Shown piece after piece: positions 1 through 7,239 of a DNA stretch of 18,240 bases (the stretch's first letter is position 1; each line of letters starts with the position of its first letter). The notes under the pieces are model-generated. The model made no database searches and had not been told where the DNA came from. It saw nothing but the letters and a program-made list of their open reading frames with translations. The stretch is from contig JAEZDF010000147.1 in the NCBI GenBank assembly GCA_023429685.1, positions 1 through 18,240 on the forward strand. The letters run 5' to 3'. The position numbers and the translations under genes were made by a program. The stretch is from Bacillota bacterium (GTDB taxonomy: Bacteria > Bacillota > Clostridia > Oscillospirales > Ruminococcaceae).

Positions 1-594
1 GACGACGGAGAAACGCATCAAGGGCTGTTTGATGTTTCTCTTTTATCCTCTATTCCTGGGGTTACGGTTTACTCACCCTGTTCGTACCGCGAACTGTCCC
101 TTACGATGCACGAAGCCATCTATCACACAAAAGGTGTGGTTGCCGTGCGTTATCCCCGAGGGGGCGAGGGAAATGCCGTCAAAGACAAAGAGCCTGTTTT
201 GGATTTTTCTCTTGATAAGGCACATGATAAAAACGCGAAAACGCTTGTTGTTACCTATGGCAGGCAGTATGAACAGGTGTTAGGCGCAAAACAGTGTACC
301 GACGTTGCGTTTGATATTCTAAAGCTTACCCGCGTGCACCCGATTCCCGATGAAGGTATCGTGCTTGCGATGGGTTACCCCTGCGTTTTATTTGTGGAAG
401 AGGGGATTTTAAATGGCTCGGTTGCCGAGCATTTTCATACCCACCTTGCAAAGAAAGGTTTCAGCGGACACTATGCCATTCGCGCCGTGAACGACCGGTT
501 TGTTCCTCAGGCGAGCGTTGCCTCGCAGCTCAACATGCTGGGGTTGGATGCCCAAGGTGTGGCTGAGTTTATAACGAGCGAAAGCATGCCATGA
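1..594 (+). CDS. dxs: 1-deoxy-D-xylulose-5-phosphate synthase, C-terminal part (5' truncated by window)
   Basis: The reading frame is open from base 1 to the TGA at 592-594, giving 197 residues; the start lies outside the window. DXS is a cytosolic thiamine-diphosphate enzyme that joins pyruvate and glyceraldehyde 3-phosphate to make DXP, the first step of the MEP isoprenoid pathway and a precursor of thiamine and pyridoxal. The fragment begins with DDGETHQGLFDVSLL, matching the end of the pyrimidine-binding transketolase domain, where DXS has an (E)DGxTHxGxFD motif. AVRYPRG follows at about residues 51-57, then the C-terminal transketolase-like domain. The family is about 620 residues long, so roughly the last third is present. 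tlyA follows after 61 bases with no terminator, consistent with one operon. The identification is firm; only the N-terminal catalytic part cannot be judged. Confidence 0.95.
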   Translation, partial: DDGETHQGLFDVSLLSSIPGVTVYSPCSYRELSLTMHEAIYHTKGVVAVRYPRGGEGNAVKDKEPVLDFSLDKAHDKNAKTLVVTYGRQYEQVLGAKQCTDVAFDILKLTRVHPIPDEGIVLAMGYPCVLFVEEGILNGSVAEHFHTHLAKKGFSGHYAIRAVNDRFVPQASVASQLNMLGLDAQGVAEFITSESMP

Positions 595-655
595 TACGCA
601 TTTACTGGATGGAGGGATTCAAACCCTCGAGATTACGATAACAGGAGAACAATTG

Positions 656-1471
656 GTGAGTGAACAAAAGCTTCGTTTGGACTCCCTGCTGGTGGAACGT
701 GGTTTTGCGGCAAGCAGAGAGCGCGCAAAGGCACTAATTATGGCGGGCATTGTGTATATCAATGAGCAAAAGGTCACAAAGCCGGGTGAAACGGTAAATT
801 CACAATGTGAAATTCGTGTTGCCGGCAGTGACATTAAATATGTCAGCCGCGGAGGTCTTAAGCTTGAAAAGGCGCTCCGAACCTTCCCAATCTGTTTGGA
901 CGGCAGGGTTTGCATGGATATCGGCGCTTCCACCGGCGGTTTTTCCGATTGTATGCTGCAAAACGGCGCGGCAAAGGTCTATGCGGTGGATGTGGGCTAC
1001 GGTCAGCTTGCGTGGAAGCTGAGAACCGACGAGCGTGTAATTAACCTTGAGCGCACCAACATTCGTTATGTGACACGGGAGCAAGTTCCCGATGAAATCT
1101 CGTTTGCGAGTATCGACGTGTCCTTTATCTCTTTGACTTTGGTACTTCCCGTCGCACATTCTTTGCTTGAGGATGGGGGCGAAATCGTCTGCCTTGTTAA
1201 GCCGCAGTTTGAGGCGGGCAAGGGGAAGGTGGGGAAAAAGGGCGTTGTGCGTGAGCCAGAAATCCACCTTGAGGTTGTAAATAAGATTGCCGGGTTTGCG
1301 GTTCAAAACGGTTTTCTGCTACTGGGCGCTGATTACTCACCGATTAAGGGACCAGAAGGAAACATTGAGTACCTGTTTTACTTAAAGAAATCTCACGATA
1401 CGGCGTTTTCATTGGATACCAATTTGCAGGAGCTTGTAGAGCGCTCGCATCGACAGTTTAAAGAGGACTAA
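656..1471 (+). CDS. tlyA: TlyA family rRNA (cytidine-2'-O)-methyltransferase
   Basis: The protein has 271 residues. An N-terminal S4 RNA-binding domain (about residues 5-65, LDSLLVERGFAASRERAKAL onward) is followed by an FtsJ/RrmJ-like SAM methyltransferase domain. The SAM loop is MDIGASTGGFSDCML, with later blocks AVDVGYGQLAWKL, ASIDVSFISL and VKPQFEAGK. Characterised TlyA proteins methylate the 2'-OH of cytidines in 16S and/or 23S rRNA; older annotations say hemolysin. Two starts are possible: TTG at 653 and GTG at 656. The SD AGGAG (643-647) is 8 bases from GTG but only 5 from TTG, so I chose GTG. It lies between dxs and nadK, the usual place in Clostridia and Bacilli (yqxC). Which rRNA bases are modified here cannot be read from the sequence. 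Confidence 0.94.
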   Translation: MSEQKLRLDSLLVERGFAASRERAKALIMAGIVYINEQKVTKPGETVNSQCEIRVAGSDIKYVSRGGLKLEKALRTFPICLDGRVCMDIGASTGGFSDCMLQNGAAKVYAVDVGYGQLAWKLRTDERVINLERTNIRYVTREQVPDEISFASIDVSFISLTLVLPVAHSLLEDGGEIVCLVKPQFEAGKGKVGKKGVVREPEIHLEVVNKIAGFAVQNGFLLLGADYSPIKGPEGNIEYLFYLKKSHDTAFSLDTNLQELVERSHRQFKED

Positions 1472-1489
1472 ACCTTGAAAGGAGCTCAT

Positions 1490-2347
1490 ATGAAGGCGTT
1501 TGTTATTCCCAATCTCAACAAGCGCAGTGGGCTATCCTGCACGCGGGACGTATGCGCGGAGCTAAGCCGCTGTGGAATCACTCCCTGTATGGAGGACTGC
1601 GCCCAAAACGAATTTTCCAATGTGTGTTCCTGTTTCGCACCGTTTGAACTTCTTATTCGAGAATGTGATGTGGTTATTACGGTCGGCGGTGACGGCACGC
1701 TATTGCATGCGGCTAAAATGGCGGCGTTTAACGGCAAGCCCATTATCGGGGTGAACGTCGGCAGACTGGGCTTTATGACCATGCTAGAGCCAGCAGAACT
1801 CAGTTTGCTTAACCAGCTTGCGCTTGGCACATATCAAACCGAAACCCGCATGATGCTTAAGATAACAAAGGTATCGCAGGACGGCACCAGTCAGCAGTAT
1901 CATGCCTTAAATGATGCAGTTATCTCTAAAGGTGTGTCCTCCAACATCATCGATCTCAAGCTTTTTTGCAATGATATCTTGGTCAGCAGCTATCGCGCGG
2001 ACGGCATCATCTTATCTACTCCAACCGGGTCTACGGCATACAGCATGTCTGCTGGCGGGCCCGTGATATCGCCCTGCATTGAGTCGATTGTTATGACGCC
2101 AATCTGCCCACACTCCCTGTTATCAAGAACGATGCTGTTTGCCCCAGATGATGTCATTAAGGTTTCAGGCTGTTACGATAACGGACATTTTAATGCCGAT
2201 ATGAATATCGACGGTGAAATTGTGGTGCCCATTCAACCTGGAGACATGGTAATCGTCCAACGGTCGGATATCACGGCGGAGTTTATTCGTCTAGACGATA
2301 AGAGCTTTTTCAGTGTATTTAATAAGAAGATTTTACTGCGCAGCTAG
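1490..2347 (+). CDS. nadK: NAD(+) kinase
   Basis: The protein has 285 residues and phosphorylates NAD to NADP in the cytosol using ATP or polyphosphate. The diagnostic GGDGT loop is at residues 66-70 (VITVGGDGTLLHAAK), with Asp68 the expected catalytic base. NDAVISKG and the conserved DGIILSTPTGSTAYSMSAGG segment, which contacts NAD, follow. The length is typical. An in-frame TTG at 1475 would add five residues, but the SD AAAGGAG (1478-1484) lies inside that extension, 5 bases before ATG 1490, so 1490 is preferred. The gene begins 18 bases after the tlyA stop and precedes argR, the conserved Firmicutes order. No frameshift or missing motif is visible. Confidence 0.96.
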   Translation: MKAFVIPNLNKRSGLSCTRDVCAELSRCGITPCMEDCAQNEFSNVCSCFAPFELLIRECDVVITVGGDGTLLHAAKMAAFNGKPIIGVNVGRLGFMTMLEPAELSLLNQLALGTYQTETRMMLKITKVSQDGTSQQYHALNDAVISKGVSSNIIDLKLFCNDILVSSYRADGIILSTPTGSTAYSMSAGGPVISPCIESIVMTPICPHSLLSRTMLFAPDDVIKVSGCYDNGHFNADMNIDGEIVVPIQPGDMVIVQRSDITAEFIRLDDKSFFSVFNKKILLRS

Positions 2348-2395
2348 TGTGCGGTGCTCGGTGGCAAATTAACTGTGATGAAGGGAAGTAATGTA

Positions 2396-2851
2396 ATGAA
2401 AACCAAACGCCACGCAAAGATTTTGGAGCTCGTCTCCGAAACCCCCATCAACACACAAGAGGAGCTGCTTGCCCTATTACGCGAGGACGGCTATAATGTT
2501 ACTCAAGCAACCGTATCTCGTGACATCAAAGAACTAAAGTTGATTAAGACCATGGGGGATAGCGGAAGTTACCAATATGCGGTCTCCGCGCGCGAGAAGG
2601 ATTTCGATATTCAATATAACTTTCACAATCTGTTTATTAAATCGGTTATTGGTATGGACTATGCGGGTAACATCGTATGTGTGAAGTGCTTTACTGGTAT
2701 GGCAAACGCCGCGTGTGCCGCATTTGATTCCCTGGACTGGCAGGGCGTGGTGGGCACCATAGCGGGGGATGATACCATCTTCATTCTTACCCGTTCAGAG
2801 CAGATTGCCGCTGGGCTAAAAAAGGAACTGTCTAAGCAGCTGGAGTCATAG
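2396..2851 (+). CDS. argR: Arginine repressor ArgR/AhrC
   Basis: This 151-residue protein matches the family length of about 150. The N-terminal winged helix (residues 1-60) contains the recognition-helix motif QATVSRDIKEL. The C-terminal oligomerisation and arginine-binding domain carries VGTIAGDDTIFIL, whose GDDT is the family's arginine-binding signature. ArgR hexamers bind ARG boxes when arginine is plentiful, repressing arginine synthesis and activating catabolism. An open frame reaches back to 2354, but ATG 2396 has the best SD (AAGGGAAG at 2381-2388) and starts at the usual MKxKRxxKI. An in-frame ATG at 2378 is less likely. No arginine genes lie in the window, so its targets are elsewhere. 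Placement between nadK and recN is the common Clostridia arrangement. Confidence 0.95.
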   Translation: MKTKRHAKILELVSETPINTQEELLALLREDGYNVTQATVSRDIKELKLIKTMGDSGSYQYAVSAREKDFDIQYNFHNLFIKSVIGMDYAGNIVCVKCFTGMANAACAAFDSLDWQGVVGTIAGDDTIFILTRSEQIAAGLKKELSKQLES

Positions 2852-2892
2852 GTTGTTGCTATTATTATAAATCCATACGGCAGGTGAATACC

Positions 2893-4563
2893 ATGCTTTC
2901 GGAACTGTGTATTGATAATATTGCGATTATTGAGGAAGCCTCTATTCGGTTTGATAAGGGGCTTAATATCTTTACGGGCGAAACGGGCGCGGGTAAGTCC
3001 ATCCTTATTGATGCTATCAACGCGGTTTTGGGCGAGAGAACCTCTCGTGACCTAATTCGCACAGGGGCATCCAAGGCAAACGTAACCGCACTATTTACCG
3101 ATATTTCGGAGGTTGCGAGAACAAAGCTAACCGAGCTTGGGTACGAGCCGGAGCAGGATGGGTCGCTGCTAATTTCCCGCGAGGTAACCACGGACGGACG
3201 GGCAAACTGCCGCATCTATTCAAAGCCTGCAACCGTGTCGATGCTGCGAGAACTTGGCGAGCACCTTATCGATATCCATGGTCAGCACGACAGCCGTTCT
3301 CTGCTTGATGCCGATAAGCACACAAGGTTTATCGACGCGTTCGGCGGGCTAGCCCCACTGCTTCGTGAGTATACCGACTGCTACATAGCCCTGCAGGAGA
3401 TTGAAAAGCGCCTGCACTCGATTTCTACCGATGAATCGGAGAAGGCGCGTCGCATAGATTTGCTTACCTACCAGATTAACGAGATTGAGGAAGCGGCACT
3501 GGAGACCGGCGAAGAAGAGGCACTGATTTCCGAACGCAAACGGATTAACAACGCAACACGTATATTGGAAGCGTTAAGCACAGCCTACGAGTCGCTTTCA
3601 GGCGCTGATGGTGCCGAAGGCGCAACGGGCTTAATCGGCGAAGCAGGACGCGTGCTAACCGAGATTGCCCCCGTGTGTGAGGAGGTAGCCGATACAGCCC
3701 AGCGCATCCAAGAGATTTCTATGGAGCTTTCGGAGTTCACACACGATATCGGTCTAATTCTTGACGAATTTGAGTACGACCCGCGCAATCTGGACAAGAT
3801 AGAACACCGCCTTGACCTTATCTATCGTCTGAAAAAGAAATACGGAGCCAGTGTGGATGAGATTCTTGGATATCTTGAAACTATTCGCACCGAGCTTGAG
3901 GAGATTGAACTTTCTGACGAGCTACTGCAAAGGTTAACGGCGCAAAGGGCACAAAGATTTACCGAAGCGCAGCAAGCGGCGGACAGTCTTTCAGCGCGGC
4001 GTAATGAGGCTTCGGCAGAGTTTGCACGCCGGGTGAAGGAGGAACTGCGGTTTCTTGATATGCCAAACGTCGAGTTTACGATTTCCAATGAAAAGGGAGC
4101 ACTTCGGGAGAATGGCATAGACAATATTCAGCTGAATATCTCTACAAACCCGGGCGAGCCGCCCAAGCCCATTGCGAAGATTGCGTCGGGCGGCGAGCTT
4201 TCTCGCATTATGCTTGCGATAAAAACTGTGCTTGCGGGTATCGACGACGTGGATACCATGATTTTTGACGAGATTGACACCGGTGTCAGCGGTAGAGCGG
4301 CGCAAAAGATTGGGCTAAAGCTCAAAGAGATTGCATGCGGCAGGCAGGTTATCTGTGTGACGCACCTTGCGCAGATAGCAGCACTTGGCGACCATCATAT
4401 GCTAATAGAAAAGAAGGTGCAGGGCGGCAAAACCTTTACCGAGGTCACTGCGCTAGAACGAGATGCAAGAAAAGCGGAGATCGCCCGTATAATGGGCGGT
4501 GATGTCATCACCGAGCTGACCCTCTCGGGCGCAGACGAGCTTCTTCGGCTGGCGGGGCACTAA
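2893..4563 (+). CDS. recN: DNA repair protein RecN
   Basis: RecN is an SMC-like ATPase that acts early in double-strand-break repair, gathering DNA ends. This copy is 556 residues, close to the usual 550-570. Walker A is GETGAGKS at residues 29-36. A long charged coiled-coil region spans roughly residues 150-380. The ABC signature ASGGELSRIMLA starts at about 431 and Walker B MIFDEIDTG at about 456. The frame is open from GTG 2884, but ATG 2893 is chosen because AGGTGA (2882-2887) makes a good SD 5 bases before it, and RecN normally begins M-L-x-x-L-x-I-x-N. It is the last gene of the dxs-tlyA-nadK-argR-recN run. No SOS box was recognised immediately upstream, so any damage control would act at a distal promoter. 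Confidence 0.96.
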   Translation: MLSELCIDNIAIIEEASIRFDKGLNIFTGETGAGKSILIDAINAVLGERTSRDLIRTGASKANVTALFTDISEVARTKLTELGYEPEQDGSLLISREVTTDGRANCRIYSKPATVSMLRELGEHLIDIHGQHDSRSLLDADKHTRFIDAFGGLAPLLREYTDCYIALQEIEKRLHSISTDESEKARRIDLLTYQINEIEEAALETGEEEALISERKRINNATRILEALSTAYESLSGADGAEGATGLIGEAGRVLTEIAPVCEEVADTAQRIQEISMELSEFTHDIGLILDEFEYDPRNLDKIEHRLDLIYRLKKKYGASVDEILGYLETIRTELEEIELSDELLQRLTAQRAQRFTEAQQAADSLSARRNEASAEFARRVKEELRFLDMPNVEFTISNEKGALRENGIDNIQLNISTNPGEPPKPIAKIASGGELSRIMLAIKTVLAGIDDVDTMIFDEIDTGVSGRAAQKIGLKLKEIACGRQVICVTHLAQIAALGDHHMLIEKKVQGGKTFTEVTALERDARKAEIARIMGGDVITELTLSGADELLRLAGH

Positions 4564-4587
4564 TATACGCGTTATCCGTCGGGGTGT

Positions 4588-4693
4588 TATACCAAATTAA
4601 CTTATAATGTCTACGAAAAAATCTCCATAAAAGCCATAAGCGCAAGCATTTATGAAGATTTTGTTCGGACATTATTGAAGTTAATTAGCTATA
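4588..4693. repeat. Long imperfect palindrome (~106 bp) after recN
   Basis: The arm AATTAACTTATAATGTC at 4595-4611 is matched by its reverse complement at 4668-4686, with a two-base TG insertion at 4676-4677. Pairing continues inward: CGAA, AAAATCT, CATAAA and GC (about 4614-4633) pair with GC, TTTATG, AGATTTT and TTCG (about 4647-4667), with small bulges and two mismatches around an 11-nt loop. Outward, TATA at 4588-4591 and 4690-4693 also match. No U-run follows the right arm, so a classic terminator is unlikely. It could be a MITE-like or other small palindromic element, or an mRNA 3'-end stabiliser for the recN operon. It sits just upstream of the tyrS promoter. Confidence 0.7.
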
Positions 4694-4713
4694 GGTTAAT
4701 AGCCTTGCCGGTC

Positions 4714-4742
4714 TTGACAAAATGGGGCGACTGATTTATAAT
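4714..4742 (+). promoter_or_regulatory. Sigma-A promoter of the tyrS T-box transcript
   Basis: There is an exact consensus -35 TTGACA at 4714-4719, a 17-base spacer and an exact -10 TATAAT at 4737-4742. Transcription should start near 4749, just before T-box stem I. A full-consensus promoter fits an attenuated gene, whose control lies after initiation. Confidence 0.92.
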
Positions 4743-4748
4743 TCATTC

Positions 4749-5030
4749 AAACAAATGCAGTGATAGGGATAGTAGCATCGGTTCTTACAGCGCAGAGAGC
4801 CTCCGTTATGGTGTGAGGAGGCGTGTAACCCGTTGTGAATACACCCTTGAGCAGCCTTGCCGAACAATATTATGCTAGGCAAGCGCCGGGTTCGCACGTT
4901 ACAGCGAATGGGTATGTTGGTACCCAGTAAGGTCGTATACCGCAAGGTGTGCGATAAACAGAGGTGGTACAGCGTTCATTACGCCCTCTGCAAAAAGGTT
5001 TTATTCCTTTTTGCAGAGGGCGTTTTATCG
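4749..5030 (+). promoter_or_regulatory. T-box riboswitch, tyrosine-specific, leader of tyrS
   Basis: Stem I carries the AGAGAGCC block (about 4794-4801) and the specifier-loop pattern GAA-UAC-AC; the specifier codon UAC (4840-4842) is a tyrosine codon. The T-box bulge reads AGAGGTGGTACAGCG, and its UGGU (4965-4968) is complementary to the ACCA end expected for tRNA-Tyr with discriminator A. The antiterminator pairs CAGAGG (4959-4964) with CCTCTG (4985-4990) and GCG (4972-4974) with CGC (4982-4984). These bases overlap the 5' arm of the terminator, so the two folds exclude each other. Uncharged tRNA-Tyr should stabilise the antiterminator and allow tyrS transcription. Confidence 0.95.
4982..5027 (+). 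terminator. T-box-controlled intrinsic terminator
   Basis: A perfect 17-bp stem pairs CGCCCTCTGCAAAAAGG (4982-4998) with its reverse complement (5006-5022) around a 7-base loop, followed by TTTT (5023-5026). Its 5' arm shares 4982-4990 with the antiterminator. Confidence 0.95.
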
Positions 5031-5125
5031 TATTTTTAGTTAACGCAATAGACACCTTGCCACCTGTGCCAACGAAGCTACACCCGCATCTGATAATATA
5101 GTAAATTAAGCAGGAGGAACGAACA

Positions 5126-6349
5126 GTGAGTGTATTTAACGAACTAAAGGATCGCGGCTTGATTGCGCAGATGACGCATGAGAACGAGATTAAGGAACTA
5201 CTAGAAAAAGAGAGGGTAACGTTCTATATTGGGTTTGACGCCACGGCGGACAGCCTGCATGTCGGGCATTTTCTACAGCTAATGGTCATGTCTCATATGC
5301 AGCGCGCAGGACATCGTCCGATTGCACTGCTAGGCACTGGAACCACGATGGTGGGCGACCCAACCGGTAAATCGGATATGCGCAAGATGCTTACCCCCGA
5401 AGAGATTGAGCACAACGCAGAGTGCTTTCGCCGTCAGATGAGCAAGTTTATCGACTTTTCACAGGATAAAGCCATCATTGCAAAAAACGGAGATTGGTTG
5501 ATGAAGCTCAATTACATCGAGTTTTTGCGTGAGATTGGCGTGCATTTCTCGGTTAACCGTATGCTGACTGCCGAGTGCTTTAAGTCGCGCCTGGAAAAAG
5601 GGCTTACCTTTATCGAGTTTAACTACATGCTTATGCAGAGCTACGATTTCTTAAAGCTTAACCGAGATTTTGACTGCAAGATGCAGCTGGGCGGCGACGA
5701 CCAGTGGTCAAACATCATCGGAGGGGTGGAGCTGGTGCGCCGCTGTGACGCCAAGGATGTATATGGCATGACGTTTACCCTGCTGACCACCAAAGAAGGC
5801 AAAAAGATGGGCAAGACCGAGAATGGAGCCATCTGGCTTGATCCCGAAAAAACACCCCCCTACGAGTTCTTCCAGTACTGGCGCAACGTTGCGGATGGAG
5901 ATGTAATTAACTGCCTGAAGATGATTACCTTTGTTCCACTCGAAGAGATTCGCGAGATGGAGCATTGGCAGGGCAGTGAGCTGAATAAGGCAAAGGAACG
6001 CCTTGCCTATGAGTTAACTAAGCTTGTTCACGGCGAGGAAGAAGCACAGAAGGCGCTCAGTGCCGCACTCGCGTTGTTTGCATCGGGCGGTAACGACGAG
6101 AATATGCCTACAACTCAGCTCTCTGATGAGGACTTTACCGACGGCGCCATCCCGGTGCTTGACCTTCTGACCAAAACCGGTCTGGCTCCCTCAAAAGGTG
6201 AGGCAAGACGATTAGTGACGCAGGGCGGTATCGTCATTGCCGGCGAAAAGATTGCGGACATATCGGCTTCCGTAAAGCGCGACGACTTTAAGGATGGTGA
6301 GCTTATCATTAGAAAGGGCAAGAAGGTTTACCATAAAGCGATACTGTAA
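5126..6349 (+). CDS. tyrS: Tyrosyl-tRNA synthetase
   Basis: This 407-residue class I aminoacyl-tRNA synthetase charges tRNA-Tyr. The HIGH-type motif is HVGH at residues 45-48. The tyrosine-binding and dimer core includes FIEFNYMLMQSYDF and QLGGDDQWSNI (about 187-197). The KMSKS-type loop is KMGKT at 227-231. A C-terminal S4 RNA-binding domain (about 340-405) includes SKGEARRLVTQGG. This is the bacterial TyrS form of about 400-420 residues. The start is GTG 5126 with a full AGGAGG SD at 5112-5117; no better start was seen. Expression should be governed by the tyrosine T-box immediately upstream, so uncharged tRNA-Tyr induces its own synthetase. All catalytic motifs are present. There is no clear terminator between it and the folT promoter. 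Confidence 0.97.
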   Translation: MSVFNELKDRGLIAQMTHENEIKELLEKERVTFYIGFDATADSLHVGHFLQLMVMSHMQRAGHRPIALLGTGTTMVGDPTGKSDMRKMLTPEEIEHNAECFRRQMSKFIDFSQDKAIIAKNGDWLMKLNYIEFLREIGVHFSVNRMLTAECFKSRLEKGLTFIEFNYMLMQSYDFLKLNRDFDCKMQLGGDDQWSNIIGGVELVRRCDAKDVYGMTFTLLTTKEGKKMGKTENGAIWLDPEKTPPYEFFQYWRNVADGDVINCLKMITFVPLEEIREMEHWQGSELNKAKERLAYELTKLVHGEEEAQKALSAALALFASGGNDENMPTTQLSDEDFTDGAIPVLDLLTKTGLAPSKGEARRLVTQGGIVIAGEKIADISASVKRDDFKDGELIIRKGKKVYHKAIL

Positions 6350-6377
6350 TCCAAGATAAAAACGATGTATTTTGTCG

Positions 6378-6406
6378 TTGAATTGACGGGACAGGTGTGT
6401 TATAGT
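6378..6406 (+). promoter_or_regulatory. Probable promoter of the THF riboswitch-folT transcript
   Basis: TTGAAT (6378-6383) lies 17 bases before TATAGT (6401-6406). A TG at 6398-6399 makes an extended -10 (TGTTATAGT). The expected start, near 6413, is just ahead of the aptamer. A TTGACG at 6383 is a better -35 match but has no well-spaced -10. Confidence 0.65.
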
Positions 6407-6425
6407 ATCAGCAGAAAGATTTTTT

Positions 6426-6523
6426 AGCAGAGTAGAAAACTGTGCGTAAAGTGCCATGAGGACGGGGAGTTGCCCATGGACGAAAAGTTTAGACTTGCGG
6501 TACAGTTTTCGCATCCCGCTGCT
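6426..6523 (+). promoter_or_regulatory. Tetrahydrofolate (THF) riboswitch aptamer
   Basis: The conserved THF-I landmarks occur in order: AGAGTAG (6429-6435), GCGTAAAGTGCC (about 6444-6455), GGACGGGGAGTTGCCC and CGAAAAG, then GCGG and the 3' core GCATCCCGCT (6511-6520). Visible helices are P1 AGCAG (6426-6430) with CTGCT (6519-6523), a perfect 9-bp helix GAAAACTGT (6435-6443) with ACAGTTTTC (6502-6510), and CCATG with CATGG in the distal arm. This family binds reduced folates and controls folate transport and synthesis genes, and folT directly follows. Identified by eye against the remembered consensus. Confidence 0.93.
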
Positions 6524-6550
6524 ACATGACGGGCATTTGTATATCTATTG

Positions 6551-6602
6551 CCTCCTATATGTAGCAAATCTTTACTTTTTGCTATGCTATAGGAGGTTTT
6601 TT
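6551..6602 (+). terminator. THF riboswitch expression platform: terminator overlapping the folT SD
   Basis: CCTCCTATA (6551-6559) pairs with TATAGGAGG (6588-6596), and TAGCAAA (6562-6568) with TTTGCTA (6578-6584), followed by T6 (6597-6602). The 3' arm contains the folT SD AGGAGG, so the hairpin both terminates and hides the RBS. The competing antiterminator is GCTACAT (6521-6527) with ATGTAGC (6559-6565), extended by GGCA (6532-6535) with TGCC (6549-6552). It uses P1 bases 6521-6523, so ligand-stabilised P1 should favour OFF. Confidence 0.9.
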
Positions 6603-6603
6603 A

Positions 6604-7158
6604 TTGAAAGGTCTTATTAACACAGTAGTTAGTTCTGCCAAGAACCTTAAAAATGTCTCGGCAATCTCCGTGGCCGCCATGATGACGGCAGTAATCATTG
6701 TACTTAGCTTTTACACGCTCAGACCCACCGAGTTCTTAAAGATCTCGTTTGGCTTTCTCCCGCTTTCAATTGTCAGTGCTCTTTACGGGCCCATTGTTGG
6801 GGGACTGGTGGGCATAGCCGCCGACCTAATCGGCTACGCAATTGCTCCGGCAGGGCCGTATTTTATCGGGTTTACCATCAGCGGGTTTTTGTCCGGCTTT
6901 ATCTATGGTATGTTTTTATATCAAAAAGGCGGTTCACTTGTTCGCATCGTACTGGCAAAGCTTACTATTTCACTATTTGTGCAGATTGGTCTGAATTCGG
7001 TTTGGATTAAGTTTCTGTACGGAACCCCAATTATTGCGATGCTTCCGACAAGGCTGCTTAAGAACGCTGTACTTCTACCGATAGAGATTGTTCTGATGTT
7101 TTCCGTACTTAAGGGGCTCGAAAAACTGACAAAGCAGGGAAGAATTCCAATCAAATAA
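6604..7158 (+). CDS. folT: Folate-specific ECF transporter S component FolT
   Basis: This 184-residue integral membrane protein has about six hydrophobic segments. It includes the S-component block SFGFLPLSIVSALYGP, a glycine-rich PIVGGLVGIAADLIGY, the segment YFIGFTISGFLSGFIYGMF and a late LPTRLLKN. FolT binds folate with high affinity and works with a shared energising module (EcfT plus two EcfA ATPases), which is not encoded here. The start is TTG 6604 with SD AGGAGG at 6591-6596, 7 bases upstream; that SD lies in the 3' arm of the riboswitch terminator. Folate specificity is supported by both sequence style and the upstream THF riboswitch. The next gene begins 81 bases later without a clear terminator and may be co-transcribed. 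Confidence 0.92.
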   Translation: MKGLINTVVSSAKNLKNVSAISVAAMMTAVIIVLSFYTLRPTEFLKISFGFLPLSIVSALYGPIVGGLVGIAADLIGYAIAPAGPYFIGFTISGFLSGFIYGMFLYQKGGSLVRIVLAKLTISLFVQIGLNSVWIKFLYGTPIIAMLPTRLLKNAVLLPIEIVLMFSVLKGLEKLTKQGRIPIK

Positions 7159-7239
7159 TACGTTAGGCTAGTCCTTCCTTGTTGTATTTAAACAGGCGCA
7201 TCCCGATTGCCCTCAAACATTAAAGGGGAGTGAAGCCGA

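Noticed and set aside
606..632. tRNA T-arm-like sequence (GAGGG, ATTCAAA, CCCTC) between dxs and tlyA
   Set aside because: It is only a small 5-bp hairpin. The loop register does not fit a T-loop with a proper closing pair, and no acceptor, D or anticodon arm surrounds it.
800..1306. 168-residue minus-strand frame opposite tlyA
   Set aside because: It is a shadow of tlyA. The sense strand carries intact S4 and methyltransferase motifs.
6350..6385. Possible tyrS terminator (AACGA/TCGTT)
   Set aside because: The stem is only 5 bp with a 9-base loop and no U-tract.
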